Assembly: GCF_016756775.1 (NCBI RefSeq)
Contig: NZ_JAERMU010000005.1
Coordinates: forward strand, 62,001 to 126,000
Origin: Dryocola clanedunensis subsp. sulfonylureivorans
GTDB lineage: Bacteria; Pseudomonadota; Gammaproteobacteria; Enterobacterales; Enterobacteriaceae
Reading direction: 5' to 3'
DNA length: 64,000 nucleotides
A program made the translations under genes and the position numbers. Shown in pieces: positions 29,820 to 39,337 of this stretch. Below the pieces are notes generated by a model, which did not search any database, had not been told where the DNA came from, and was given only the letters and a program-made list of their open reading frames with translations. Every line of letters begins with the position of its first letter. The stretch's first letter is position 1.

Positions 29820-29852
29820 ATACAGTCGTTATAAACAATACAGGAGTCAACT

Positions 29853-31118
29853 ATGGCGGGGATACATCTGCACCCTCACGATATTCTTGACGAAGGCGTC
29901 GGACCGATACTCAAGCGTATTGGTAAAATGAAAACGGTAAAGGATCTCTTTATCGAAGTGAATACCATCTTCGAACGTAATCCTTATCCTGTTGGTTCGT
30001 TGCCGCATAATCCTAAAAATTCATTTATTCAAGGTACAGGGACCCTACACGTCAAAATAAATGCTCAATCACAGCGTCTTTATCAGCGAATTGATCCAAC
30101 CATTGATCAGGGAAACGATCCGCTGAAAATATTGAAGGATGCGACTGAAGGTAGCACCTGGCGGGTGATCCCCTGGGCAAATATCCTGAATGGGGATTTC
30201 GGCGGTACGGTTGCTGAAAATCAGGTTATTGATTTTAATGGTGATCCTATTGAACATTGGCTATGCCCGAACGGGCCGGATGTTATTGAATTCTGGAAAA
30301 TGACCTTTCGCGCCATCAAAGAACAATATGGCTATTCGACTTTTTTAATTGACCGTATTCGTTATCCGGACTGGGCTGGCAAAAACGTCCGGCCTGGCGG
30401 GCTGTTTACCTGTTTTTGCCCTCATTGTCAGCGAGAAATGGAACAAACGGGGATCAGCGTTGCGGCCGTTCGTGGAAAGCTTGCGACGCTCGCGGCGCTC
30501 TTAAATAAAGGATGCTTTGATGAAACAGTCGATGCCTTACTCAAGGATCCTTTATTGCAGCGCTGGCTAGCCTTCCGACAGAACAGCGTGTCACGTTTCG
30601 TACAGCGCTTGCTGGCAGAAATTGATGAAATGAGTGACGGAAAAACAGAATTATGGCTCGACTTATGGCCACCCGCCTACGCCTGGATTTTGGGTCAGGA
30701 TTACAGCGCGCTAACTCAGTGTTCATCCACCCTCAAACATTTCCCATATCATAAGCTTGGCGGCGGCGCCGATGTTCAAGGATTGATTGAGTATTTTGCC
30801 CATGACCCCCAGCAGCATGAACGTGCATTCACCGCTTTTAAGCGGTTATTTAATCTGCCCTATGCTCTTAGTTATCGGCAATTTAAGGCCAACGGTTTTC
30901 CCATCGCGTTTGTGCAACAGCAAAATAATCTGGTGCGCAAACAATCCCAGCCAGGGACGTTTATTTATAGCGGAATTCAAATGTGGAATATTGCCCCCGC
31001 GCCTCTACTTGAAGCAGTTGAAGCCGCTGAACAAAGCGACTGTGATGATCTTCTTTACTACTGCTATGGATGGGCTGAGGAAGAGCTATTTGATTCGATG
31101 AGCCGTCACGGGCGATAG
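29853..31118 (+). CDS. Unassigned 421-residue protein, possibly a TIM-barrel glycoside-hydrolase-like enzyme
   Basis: I do not recognise a characterised family. There is no signal peptide or membrane segment, so it is probably cytosolic. The segment LCPNGPDVIEFWKMTFRAIK, then STFLIDRIRYPDWA, then the Cys cluster FTCFCPHCQREME recalls predicted TIM-barrel hydrolases, in which an Asp at a strand end (here in LIDRIRYP) is followed by a CxCxxC element. A second acidic strand, KTELWLDLWPPAYAW, and YKxK-like aromatic stretches near the C-terminus (YSGIQMWNIAPAP) fit a sugar-binding barrel. CAGGAG precedes the ATG. It lies between the ROK regulator (33 bp) and an MFS permease (28 bp), so it probably acts on the imported compound. 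The enzymatic role is inference. Confidence 0.6.
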   Translation: MAGIHLHPHDILDEGVGPILKRIGKMKTVKDLFIEVNTIFERNPYPVGSLPHNPKNSFIQGTGTLHVKINAQSQRLYQRIDPTIDQGNDPLKILKDATEGSTWRVIPWANILNGDFGGTVAENQVIDFNGDPIEHWLCPNGPDVIEFWKMTFRAIKEQYGYSTFLIDRIRYPDWAGKNVRPGGLFTCFCPHCQREMEQTGISVAAVRGKLATLAALLNKGCFDETVDALLKDPLLQRWLAFRQNSVSRFVQRLLAEIDEMSDGKTELWLDLWPPAYAWILGQDYSALTQCSSTLKHFPYHKLGGGADVQGLIEYFAHDPQQHERAFTAFKRLFNLPYALSYRQFKANGFPIAFVQQQNNLVRKQSQPGTFIYSGIQMWNIAPAPLLEAVEAAEQSDCDDLLYYCYGWAEEELFDSMSRHGR

Positions 31119-31146
31119 TCTAAAAATACATTCGGAGGTATCAGAT

Positions 31147-32313
31147 ATGGCTAATAAACAAAAGTGGAAAGTCTTTTTCCTGCTATTTGTCACCATGTTC
31201 CTGCTTGGTGGAATACAGAATACCAAAGGGCTGATCCTTGAACAGGTTCAGCATGATATTAATCTCGATATTGGCCAGATCGGTACGCTGATAGTCGTGT
31301 TCCAGATAGGATTTTTAGTAGCAAGCTTGTTGACAGGTTATTTGACGGACAAGAAAGGCCTGAAGATCATGATGCTTACCGGCTCCGTGATGATGGCGGC
31401 AGGTCTTATTGGCACAAGTCTGGCATACGGTATCCTTTTCTTCTTTGGATTCTATTTGATTATCGGCGTCGGTATCGGATCAATGCTGGTATCGATAGTT
31501 ACGGTCATTCCGACATTCTACAAAGAGAAAAGCGGTATGATGTTTAATATCTCCAACGCGATGTTTGGCGTGGGTATGATTGTAACGCCTCTTATTTTGC
31601 AACAACTTTTCTCTCATGATATCTCATGGCGTATTTTTTATGTTGGAATTGCTGTCATTGTGGCGATCATCATTATAGTGCTTGCCAGCCTGAAACTGGA
31701 TAAAGCACAGGGCATGGAGATGCATCTTTCTGATTTTGTTTGCCTGCTCAAACATGGACGATTGATGCTGGTGATCTGTTTTATTGTCTTCTATGTTGCA
31801 GCCGAAGCGGCATTTTTAAACTTCTTCCCTATCTTCTACGGTTCCCTGGATATCAGCGGGTCATCTACGCAAGATAAGATGGCGACGGCGGCTTATGTGA
31901 TATCCAGCTTCGCCGTGCTGTTTACCGTCGGACGCTTTATCGGTGGTTTTATTAATATGAAGTTGGGAGATCGTAAGACGTTAATTTTATTCTCGCTTTT
32001 CTCACTGATTTCCATTGTTATCAGCCGACAGTTTGCGGAGAGTTTTGTCTATCTGTTTATGGTGTTTGGTTTTTCTATGTCAGTGCTTTTCCCAACCGCC
32101 TCAGCCGCTGCGACAAAGCTAACGGATAAGAGTGGTTCCGCTATGGGGCTTATTTATGTCGCGTCAGGTTTGGGCGGAGCCTTCGCGGGCTGGCTGATTG
32201 GGCAGGTTTCTCAGCTGTACGGCGTATCAGTAGGATTCAACTTAATCATTGGTTTTGTTGCCATCTCATTTATCCTTACCCTCTTTATCCGTGAGAAAAC
32301 GGTCACTTCATAA
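31147..32313 (+). CDS. MFS permease of the ROK cassette, substrate unknown
   Basis: A 388-residue membrane protein with about twelve hydrophobic helices and the MFS loop motif in LTGYLTDKKGLKIMMLTG (loop 2-3) and its partial repeat GGFINMKLGDRKTLILFS in the second half. It resembles fucose/glucose-porter-like MFS members (LGGIQNTKGLILEQVQHDINLD near the N-terminus) but I cannot name the substrate. GGAGGT stands before the ATG. It is the last gene of the ROK operon, so it probably imports the compound that the 421-residue protein acts on. Confidence 0.85.
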   Translation: MANKQKWKVFFLLFVTMFLLGGIQNTKGLILEQVQHDINLDIGQIGTLIVVFQIGFLVASLLTGYLTDKKGLKIMMLTGSVMMAAGLIGTSLAYGILFFFGFYLIIGVGIGSMLVSIVTVIPTFYKEKSGMMFNISNAMFGVGMIVTPLILQQLFSHDISWRIFYVGIAVIVAIIIIVLASLKLDKAQGMEMHLSDFVCLLKHGRLMLVICFIVFYVAAEAAFLNFFPIFYGSLDISGSSTQDKMATAAYVISSFAVLFTVGRFIGGFINMKLGDRKTLILFSLFSLISIVISRQFAESFVYLFMVFGFSMSVLFPTASAAATKLTDKSGSAMGLIYVASGLGGAFAGWLIGQVSQLYGVSVGFNLIIGFVAISFILTLFIREKTVTS

Positions 32314-32385
32314 TGCATTGATACCTCTGATAAGTCAGCTCACTTAATCAAATCGTGACTGACTTGCCAGGGGATAGGCACTTAT

Positions 32386-32408
32386 CTGGTTGATACCAGC
32401 AGTTTTTT
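32386..32408 (+). terminator. Weak terminator after the MFS gene
   Basis: CTGGT-TGAT-ACCAG hairpin followed by CAGTTTTTT, 72 bp past the MFS stop codon. The stem is only five pairs. Confidence 0.45.
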
Positions 32409-32491
32409 AACATTTCCTGCCGCAATGACCAGCAGGCGGACGAGTGCGCTCAAGCAATACTTAATAACATGCCGAAAAGTCGCAGCAACGA

Positions 32492-32523
32492 AAAAGCCCC
32501 AGCTTATTTCTAAGCTGGGGCTT
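32492..32523 (-). terminator. serT: Rho-independent terminator after serT
   Basis: AAGCCCCAGCTTA / TAAGCTGGGGCTT perfect inverted repeat followed by TTTTCG on the minus strand, 6 bp beyond the tRNA 3' end. Confidence 0.9.
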
Positions 32524-32529
32524 AAATGT

Positions 32530-32617
32530 TGGCGGAAGCGCAGAGATTCGAACTCTGGAACCCTTTCGGGTCGCCGGTTTTCAAGACCGGTGCCTTCAAC
32601 CGCTCGGCCACACTTCC
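32530..32617 (-). tRNA. serT: tRNA-Ser (anticodon UGA)
   Basis: An 88-nt class II tRNA. The minus strand reads GGAAGTGTGGCCGAGCGGTT at the 5' end, has anticodon loop CTTGAAA with TGA as anticodon, a long variable arm, GTTCGAATC as T loop, and the acceptor end CGCTTCC-GCCA with CCA encoded. This is serT, which decodes UCA codons (UCG and UCU more weakly). In E. coli serT lies near yccA; here an oppA-like gene lies between them. Confidence 0.97.
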
Positions 32618-32767
32618 AACGAGGCGAACTATAAACATACCCATACTTCATGTAAAGCACGAATTTGTTCGTTCGCCTGAAAAACAGCCAAATTTAATCC
32701 ATTTGACTGAAACACCAACAATTTGATTAGTTTAACAACACTTTTAGCTGTCTTTTTCTGACTGGCG

Positions 32768-34396
32768 TTAGTGCTTTTTGATGTACATATCTTTGGTGTA
32801 GTAGAACGCGAGGTTGTTTGGCGCATAGCCACCGACATAGGGTTTTACCAGCTGTGCCAGAACATAGTGGTAAACGGGGATGGCAGGAACGTCTGTTGCC
32901 AGCCGATCTTCAGCCTGCTGATAGTATTTACCCCGCTCTGCCACATTATCCGCTTTTGCTGCGTGCTTAAGCGCATCGTCAAACGCCGCGTTGCTGTACT
33001 GGGAGGTGTTCTCAGAATCGCCGGTTCGGAAGTTATTGAGAAACGTTGCGGCATCATCATAATCTGCAATCCATGCATAGCGTACCGCGTCGAAGTTGCC
33101 GCTGTGCATAGTATCGAGCATGGTTTTCCATTCCTGATTTTGCAGCTTCGCCTCCACGCCCAGCTTTTTACTCCACATTGAGCTCACCGCAATGGCTATG
33201 CGCTTATGGCTTTCGGAAGTGTTGTAGAGCAGATTGAAGCTCAGCGGATGGGATGCATTAAAACCAGCCTCTGCCAGCAGTTTTTTAGCCTCTGCGACAC
33301 GCTTTTCATGACTCCAGTTCGCATAGTCAGGGGATTTCAGCTCCACGCCACCAATTATCTTCTGGCTGAAGACCCAGGCCGGGATCTGCCCCTGCCCCAG
33401 CACTTTCCCGGCAATAATGTCTTTATCCAGAGCCATATTTAATGCACGGCGAACCCGGGCATCATTAAACGGTGGTTTGGTGGTATTAAACTCGTAGTAG
33501 TAAGTCGCCAGTTTTGGGGTGACATGAACCTGATCGGGAATGGATTTTTTCAGCGAGGCGAACAGCGTCTGGGGTATCGTAAAAACAATGTCTATTTCAC
33601 CCGCTTTGTAGCGGTTGACATCCGCCGTTTCAGAGCTGATTGGCAGATAGGTCACCTGATTAATTACGGTATGGCTGTTATCCCAGTTCTGCGGATTACG
33701 CTGAGCCACAATCTTCTCGTTAACGACCCACTGCGATGGCTTATACGCCCCGCTGCACACAAAGTTTGCGGGCTGGGTCCATTTCTCACCAAACTTCTTA
33801 ATAATAGCTTGATTGACGGGAACTAACGACGGGTGCGCCAGCATGGCAAGGAAGGAGGCTGTGGGTTGAGTCAGGGTTATTTGTAGCGTGTTAGCATCCA
33901 CCGCCTTGACACCCAGGGTATCTAACGACTTTTTACCTTCTGCAATGTCGTGCGCGTTAACGACATGCATATTTCCCAGATAGCTCGCGTAAGGTGAACC
34001 CGTTTTAGGGTCAACCAGCCGCTGCCAGCTCCAGACCACATCCTGCGCGGTAATTGGCTGCCCGTTTGACCATTTGATACCCGGCCTGAGATGGAACGTC
34101 CAGACGGTGCTCTCCTTCTCTTCCCATTTATCCGCCAGCCGCGGCTCAATGCTGCCATCGTTTCTCACGGAGACCAGGCCATCGAAGAAATCGCTTATCA
34201 GGTTAAACTCAACGTCACTTTCAACCTTATGAGGATCAAGGGAAGCTGGCTCACTACCGTTATTGCGAACCAACTCCTGTTTTGCTGCCAGTTCGGTCCC
34301 TGCGGGTACGGTCGCGGCCCATGTTCCACACGCAGTAGCTGTTAAACTGAGCGCGACAAAAGTTTTGATCAATGTGTTGTGGTTGTTTGCTTTCAT
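32768..34396 (-). CDS. Orphan OppA/MppA-type periplasmic peptide-binding protein
   Basis: A 542-residue SBP family-5 protein with a Sec signal ending TWA-AT. The body follows OppA and MppA throughout: QELVRNNGSEPASLDPHKVE, WTFHLRPGIKWSNGQPITAQ, VVNEKIVAQRNPQNWDN, and RLVKPYVGGY-like text (QLVKPYVGGY) ending DMYIKKH. Such proteins bind oligopeptides or murein peptides for an ABC importer. No permease or ATPase genes are next to it, so, like MppA, it may use the Opp translocator encoded elsewhere. It lies between serT and yccA, where E. coli has none. Ligand unknown. Confidence 0.88.
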   Translation of the reverse strand: MKANNHNTLIKTFVALSLTATACGTWAATVPAGTELAAKQELVRNNGSEPASLDPHKVESDVEFNLISDFFDGLVSVRNDGSIEPRLADKWEEKESTVWTFHLRPGIKWSNGQPITAQDVVWSWQRLVDPKTGSPYASYLGNMHVVNAHDIAEGKKSLDTLGVKAVDANTLQITLTQPTASFLAMLAHPSLVPVNQAIIKKFGEKWTQPANFVCSGAYKPSQWVVNEKIVAQRNPQNWDNSHTVINQVTYLPISSETADVNRYKAGEIDIVFTIPQTLFASLKKSIPDQVHVTPKLATYYYEFNTTKPPFNDARVRRALNMALDKDIIAGKVLGQGQIPAWVFSQKIIGGVELKSPDYANWSHEKRVAEAKKLLAEAGFNASHPLSFNLLYNTSESHKRIAIAVSSMWSKKLGVEAKLQNQEWKTMLDTMHSGNFDAVRYAWIADYDDAATFLNNFRTGDSENTSQYSNAAFDDALKHAAKADNVAERGKYYQQAEDRLATDVPAIPVYHYVLAQLVKPYVGGYAPNNLAFYYTKDMYIKKH

Positions 34397-34617
34397 TAAA
34401 CACGCCTTATTTGAGTTATAAATGACGGTACCGTTACAACTCTTAACGATGAACGTATTGAAAAGCTATAGTTTTCAGCAAAGTATAAGCAACCAATCTG
34501 GAACGAAACCTGTACATTTTTACGCCACCAGCAGGTAAAGATGGGTAAAAGAACTTTCGTTCACCAGGGCCCCCGCTTATTCTCCGTGACTATATACACC
34601 TACAAGAGAGTCTCTGA

Positions 34618-35277
34618 ATGGATCGCATAATTACCTCCTCGCGTGACCGTTCGTCACTGTTAAGCACTCACAAGGTGCTGCGAAACACCTATTTCCTGCT
34701 CAGCCTGACCCTGGCATTCTCCGCAATGGTGGCGACGGCCAGCACCGTGTTGAACCTGCCGTCACCGGGGCTGATTCTGACGCTGGTTGGAATGTATGGT
34801 CTGATGTTCCTGACCTACCGTCTGGCCAACAAACCTACGGGTATCATCGCCGCCTTCGCCTTTACCGGCTTCCTGGGTTACATCCTGGGCCCTATCCTTA
34901 ACGCTTATCTGTCTGCCGGTATGGGCGACGTTATCGGTATGGCGCTGGGCGGCACCGCGCTGGTGTTCTTCTGCTGCTCGGCCTATGTGCTGACCACCCG
35001 TAAGGACATGTCTTTCCTGGGCGGTATGTTAATGGCGGGTGTGGTCGTGGTGCTGGTAGGCATGGTGGCGAACATCTTCCTGCAGCTGCCGGCTTTGCAC
35101 CTGGCAATCAGCGCGGTGTTCATTCTGATCTCCTCCGGCGCAATCCTGTTTGAGACGAGCAATATCATTCGCGGCGGCGAGACCAATTACATCCGCGCCA
35201 CGGTGAGCCTGTATGTTTCTTTGTACAACATCTTCATCAGCCTGCTGAGCATTCTGGGTTTCGCCAGCCGCGACTAA
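34618..35277 (+). CDS. yccA: YccA, FtsH modulator (BAX inhibitor-1 family)
   Basis: A 219-residue inner-membrane protein with seven hydrophobic helices, the E. coli length. The N-terminal tail ([20 protein letters not shown]) is the part by which FtsH starts to degrade it. YccA slows FtsH proteolysis of jammed SecY translocators and is controlled by Cpx in E. coli. The BI-1 signature [18 protein letters not shown] is present. AAGAGAG precedes the ATG. Confidence 0.95.
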   Translation: MDRIITSSRDRSSLLSTHKVLRNTYFLLSLTLAFSAMVATASTVLNLPSPGLILTLVGMYGLMFLTYRLANKPTGIIAAFAFTGFLGYILGPILNAYLSAGMGDVIGMALGGTALVFFCCSAYVLTTRKDMSFLGGMLMAGVVVVLVGMVANIFLQLPALHLAISAVFILISSGAILFETSNIIRGGETNYIRATVSLYVSLYNIFISLLSILGFASRD

Positions 35278-35309
35278 CGGCAGCGTAAACAGTTTATTCA
35301 GGCCATAAA

Positions 35310-35347
35310 AAAGCGGGGAGTGTCATATGACGCTCCCCGCTTTTTTT
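35310..35347. terminator. Bidirectional terminator between yccA and eptC
   Basis: AGCGGGGAG / CTCCCCGCT with extension through TGTCATATGACG; A-run on the left and TTTTTTT on the right, so it works for both convergent genes. Confidence 0.9.
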
Positions 35348-35380
35348 ATCTACAGCGATTCAATACCGCCGTTTAACGAT

Positions 35381-37114
35381 TTACTGATTACCGATTTGAT
35401 CGCCGTACGGCAGCGAGTCGTAATCAAACAATCCTTTTTTCTTGTAAGGATTACCAATCCAGCGGGTGGTCTCCACAAACTGTGGGCTGGTGATTGCACG
35501 AGTCGCATCGTAGCCGTCATAGCTTAAACCGGCCATATCGGACCAGGTGTGGATCAGTTCCGAGCTGCTGTATTTGCGGTTTACATCATCAGAGAAATCG
35601 CGTGGATGGTTCTCCTGCCACTTCGGTGATGTCCAGAGAATAAACGGCACGGTATACATATGGCGCGTTGGGCTTGCTTCGTTACGCCCCTGCGTCTGAT
35701 GCGGGGCCGTATCGTAAACTTCTTCACCATGGTCAGAGAAATAAAGCAGGAAGCCGTTTGGATCCGTCGCTTTGTAGTCTTTGATGATCGAAGAAACTAC
35801 GTGGTCATTGAACAGGTTCGCGTTGTCATAACTGTTGTATGACTCCTGCTGGCTCTGGCTCAATCCCGGTGGCAAGCCATCAGTCTTACCGCTAAATTTA
35901 TTCCAGCCGTCCGGGTAGCGGAAATCGTAGCGGATGTGCGTGCCCAGCAGATGCACAATGATGAACTTCTTCGGTGCCGGGTCTGCCAGGACTTCTTTAA
36001 ACGGTGCCAGCACGTTCGTGTCGTACTCACGCGCACTCTGAGTACGCTGCTGGTTCATGTAATACTGTTTATCGGTTTGTCTCGAGAAAACAGTCAACAT
36101 GGTGTTACGCGCGGTCATCGTCTGTTGGTTGGTGATCCAGAAGGTTTTGTAACCCGCCTGCTTCATCATGTTCATCAGCGAAGGCTGTGACAGATAAAGA
36201 TCGGGGTTTTTCTCATCAGCAAAGGTCAGCGCCTGCTGAAGGATTTCGATGGTGTAAGGACGGGAGGTCACGACATCATTGAAGACCGTCAGTTGCGGAT
36301 CGGTTTTATGCAGCTTATCCAGCTCAGGGGTCGTCTCGCGAGGGTAGCCGTACAGGCTCATACGTCCGCGCTGAGTTGACTCGCCAATAACCAGGACTAA
36401 AGTGCGCGGCGCGGCTCCAGACGAATCCTTAAGATTTTTCAGTGGGGGAAGCGCATTGTTAGAGCTGAGTAAATTATTCAGGCTTGCCAGCTGCTGGCGA
36501 TACTCCGTATAAGCAACAATCAGCTGCCATGGCGCAGCAGGCTCAAGGCGGGTGGACAGCTTAGCGACTGAATCGCCGAAGTCACGCTTTTTGAAAAGCA
36601 TTTCTTTGCCGATCGGTTGCAGTATCAGACCATACAGAATGGCAAAGGAGACCAGCCAGCGCCACGGTTTTGGAATGTAAACAGGGCGCAAACGCGTCCA
36701 GAGAAAAATGACCACGGCCGTATAGGCCAGGGCGACCAGCAACAGTTTCAGGCTGAAATACTGGCTGATGAATTCGCTGGCCTCACTGGCATTGGTTTCA
36801 AACATCACGAACAGGACGCTCTGAGAGAACTCCTGTCCATAAACGACGTAATAACCCAGCGCCGCGAGAGAAGCTGCCCAGAGGACGATACCCAGCACAG
36901 CTGCGATAATACGGGTTCGGTCAGGGAAGAGGAAAACCGGAATCAGCCAGAGAGAGCTGAACAGCAAGGAGTCACGCAGACCGTTGCTGCCGCTGTAGCC
37001 GTTGAATAAAATGACAATCTGTAAAACCGAAGAGAAAAACCAAAAATAGAGCAAAAGCCATCCTAATGCTTTTGCACTGAACTGACGTTCAGCGGGATTT
37101 GAAGTGATACGCAT
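35381..37114 (-). CDS. eptC: Phosphoethanolamine transferase of the EptC/CptA type
   Basis: 577 residues, the length of E. coli EptC (CptA, YijP). Five N-terminal membrane helices precede a periplasmic sulfatase-fold catalytic domain (about residues 220-560). The nucleophile Thr is in LVIGESTQRGRMSLYGYPRE and metal ligands are in YFSDHGEEVYD. It transfers phosphoethanolamine from phosphatidylethanolamine to lipopolysaccharide core heptose, lowering negative charge. In E. coli eptC lies elsewhere, so this position between yccA and tusE is a difference in gene order. It may be the only copy or a paralogue. Confidence 0.88.
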   Translation of the reverse strand: MRITSNPAERQFSAKALGWLLLYFWFFSSVLQIVILFNGYSGSNGLRDSLLFSSLWLIPVFLFPDRTRIIAAVLGIVLWAASLAALGYYVVYGQEFSQSVLFVMFETNASEASEFISQYFSLKLLLVALAYTAVVIFLWTRLRPVYIPKPWRWLVSFAILYGLILQPIGKEMLFKKRDFGDSVAKLSTRLEPAAPWQLIVAYTEYRQQLASLNNLLSSNNALPPLKNLKDSSGAAPRTLVLVIGESTQRGRMSLYGYPRETTPELDKLHKTDPQLTVFNDVVTSRPYTIEILQQALTFADEKNPDLYLSQPSLMNMMKQAGYKTFWITNQQTMTARNTMLTVFSRQTDKQYYMNQQRTQSAREYDTNVLAPFKEVLADPAPKKFIIVHLLGTHIRYDFRYPDGWNKFSGKTDGLPPGLSQSQQESYNSYDNANLFNDHVVSSIIKDYKATDPNGFLLYFSDHGEEVYDTAPHQTQGRNEASPTRHMYTVPFILWTSPKWQENHPRDFSDDVNRKYSSSELIHTWSDMAGLSYDGYDATRAITSPQFVETTRWIGNPYKKKGLFDYDSLPYGDQIGNQ

Positions 37115-37387
37115 GTTGTTCCCTGTCCTGATAAAGTACTAATAACCGTAATGTTTCAATCTTAAGAAAGCCTTAATGCCACCTGCCGATCAGCGCAGAT
37201 TAAATGCATCCGGCGGCGCAGTTTACCGATATATTTGAAGTGTTGCTAAAACAACCGCAAAAATCTTTCTCTTGCTCTGGCTCCATCAGTATCCGGTTAT
37301 TCCCCATTGACCTCCCGCGGGCACTCTTTTTTCACGGCCTGTAAATTTGGTACACTGCTTCTGGTTTGAATAATTTCGTGGATGAAT

Positions 37388-37717
37388 ATGTTAATTTTCG
37401 AAGGTAAAACCATCGAGACAGATGCTGACGGCTATCTGAAAAACAGCGCTGAGTGGAGTGAATCGCTTGCCGTTGCGATAGCAGAAAAAGAAGGGATTAC
37501 GCTTGCGGTTGAGCACTGGGAAGTGGTGCGCTTTGTGCGCGAGTTCTATCTGGAATTCAATACTTCCCCGGCTATTCGCATGCTGGTGAAAGCCATGGCC
37601 AATAAGTTTGGCGAGGAAAAAGGAAACAGCCGTTATCTGTACCGCCTGTTCCCTAAAGGGCCAGCCAAACAGGCCACGAAAATCGCAGGCCTGCCCAAGC
37701 CGGTGAAGTGCATTTAA
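37388..37717 (+). CDS. tusE: TusE, sulfur carrier for tRNA 2-thiouridine synthesis
   Basis: A 109-residue DsrC-family protein. TusE takes persulfide sulfur from TusBCD on the penultimate Cys (KPVKCI at the C-terminus) and hands it to MnmA, which makes mnm5s2U at the tRNA wobble position. [20 protein letters not shown] and [20 protein letters not shown] are diagnostic. The second of two close ATGs is used, as in E. coli; the first is at 37382. The end overlaps the convergent acyP by four bases. Confidence 0.95.
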   Translation: MLIFEGKTIETDADGYLKNSAEWSESLAVAIAEKEGITLAVEHWEVVRFVREFYLEFNTSPAIRMLVKAMANKFGEEKGNSRYLYRLFPKGPAKQATKIAGLPKPVKCI

Positions 37718-37995
37718 TAGCGAATGCCAAAGTTGGTCCACTCCCGGTCCGGGTGATGCGGTTCAGTCAGAACTTTATCGACCCTGGCACTCCGTGGACC
37801 ACCAGCTTTCAGCCATTCGATCAGTTGCTCCACCTTTCCAGCCTCACCGCACGCCAGCACTTCCACGCTGCCGTCATCCATGTTGCGGGCATAGCCCGTT
37901 AACCCCAGATTCTGCGCTTCGCGCTGCGTGCTGTAACGAAATCCAACGCCCTGAACCATGCCGTGGACCCAGGCGAGCGTACAAACAGATGCCAT
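37714..37995 (-). CDS. acyP: Acylphosphatase
   Basis: A 93-residue cytosolic hydrolase of carboxyl-phosphate bonds such as acetyl phosphate. The signature [15 protein letters not shown] holds the phosphate-binding loop with the catalytic Arg, and [12 protein letters not shown] has the catalytic Asn. GGAGGAAGTTATGGC surrounds the ATG, giving a strong ribosome-binding site. It is convergent with tusE and divergent from rlmI. Confidence 0.95.
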   Translation of the reverse strand: MASVCTLAWVHGMVQGVGFRYSTQREAQNLGLTGYARNMDDGSVEVLACGEAGKVEQLIEWLKAGGPRSARVDKVLTEPHHPDREWTNFGIRY

Positions 37996-38085
37996 AACTT
38001 CCTCCGTTAAAGGTTCTTACGTTGCATTTCGCGGGTGTAACCCGGAAAATGACGACCAATTCTTAGCAAAACAGCATAGCAAAAT

Positions 38086-39276
38086 ATGACCGTACGTTTA
38101 GTGTTAACCAAAGGGCGTGAAAAATCTTTATTACGCCGTCATCCGTGGGTGTTTTCCGGTGCAGTAGCCCGCATGGAAGGAAAAGCGAATCTCGGTGAAA
38201 CCGTCGACGTTGTGGACAGCAACGGCAAATGGTTAGCCCGTGCCGCGTACTCCCCATCTTCGCAAATTCGTGCCCGCGTCTGGACGTTCGATGCCAGTGA
38301 AGAGATTGATATCGCCTTCTTCACGCGCCGTTTACAGCAGGCGCAGCAGTGGCGAGAATGGCTTGCGAAACGTGACGGTCTGGACAGCTATCGTCTGATC
38401 GCCGGTGAATCCGACGGCCTGCCGGGTGTGACCATTGACCGCTTTGGTGATTTTCTCGTTCTTCAGCTACTTTCTGCTGGTGCAGAATATCAGCGCCCTG
38501 CGCTGGTCGCCGCGCTACAGAGCCTTTACCCACAATGCGCCATCTATGACCGCTCGGACGTTGCGGTACGTAAGAAAGAGGGGATGGAGCTGACTCAGGG
38601 GCCGGTAAGCGGTGAGTTGCCGCCTGACCTGCTGCCTATCGAAGAGCACGGTATGAAGTTGCTGGTGGATATCAAAGGCGGTCATAAAACGGGTTATTAC
38701 CTCGATCAGCGCGACAGCCGTTTTGCCACTCGTCAATACGTGAAGGATAAGCACGTACTTAACTGCTTCTCCTACACCGGCGGCTTTGCGGTTTCTGCGT
38801 TAATGGGCGGCTGCAGCCAGGTCGTGAGCGTTGATACGTCTCAGGACGCGCTTGACGTGGCTAAGCAGAACGTCGAGCTGAATAAACTGGACCTGAGTAA
38901 GGCAGAGTTCCTGCGTGATGATGTCTTCAAACTGCTGCGTAAATACCGCGATGCAGGCGAGAAGTTCGACGTTATCATCATGGATCCGCCAAAGTTCGTG
39001 GAAAACAAAAACCAGCTGATGGGCGCGTGTCGTGGCTACAAAGATATCAATATGCTGGCCATCCAGCTGCTGAATCCCGGCGGCATTCTGATGACGTTCT
39101 CCTGTTCAGGTTTGATGACAACCGATCTGTTCCAGAAAATCATCGCCGATGCCGCCGTAGATGCCGGACGTGATGTACAATTTATAGAGCAGTTCCGTCA
39201 GGCGGCCGATCACCCGGTGATCGCAACCTATCCGGAAGGTCTGTATCTGAAAGGGTTTGCCTGTCGCGTCATGTAG
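38086..39276 (+). CDS. rlmI: RlmI, 23S rRNA m5C1962 methyltransferase
   Basis: 396 residues, as in E. coli. The N-terminal PUA domain ([19 protein letters not shown], with RARVWTF) binds RNA, a middle [20 protein letters not shown] region follows, and the Rossmann methyltransferase has [14 protein letters not shown] (SAM binding) and the catalytic stretch [11 protein letters not shown], with the active Cys in TFSCSGLM. It methylates C1962 of 23S rRNA. Confidence 0.96.
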   Translation: MTVRLVLTKGREKSLLRRHPWVFSGAVARMEGKANLGETVDVVDSNGKWLARAAYSPSSQIRARVWTFDASEEIDIAFFTRRLQQAQQWREWLAKRDGLDSYRLIAGESDGLPGVTIDRFGDFLVLQLLSAGAEYQRPALVAALQSLYPQCAIYDRSDVAVRKKEGMELTQGPVSGELPPDLLPIEEHGMKLLVDIKGGHKTGYYLDQRDSRFATRQYVKDKHVLNCFSYTGGFAVSALMGGCSQVVSVDTSQDALDVAKQNVELNKLDLSKAEFLRDDVFKLLRKYRDAGEKFDVIIMDPPKFVENKNQLMGACRGYKDINMLAIQLLNPGGILMTFSCSGLMTTDLFQKIIADAAVDAGRDVQFIEQFRQAADHPVIATYPEGLYLKGFACRVM

Positions 39277-39337
39277 CTTGAAAAGGGGGAAATTGACCGC
39301 ATATCCCAATGCAGAGCAATATTCCCGGGAGGTGACT

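Noticed and set aside
32530-32617. serT considered as an integration site with a flanking att duplicate
   Set aside because: I looked for a second copy of the tRNA 3' end near the ROK cassette and araE and saw none, and there is no integrase gene in the window.
39257-39337. 27-codon extension of HspQ
   Set aside because: It overlaps the end of rlmI and has no ribosome-binding site, while the ATG at 39338 has GGGAGGT.
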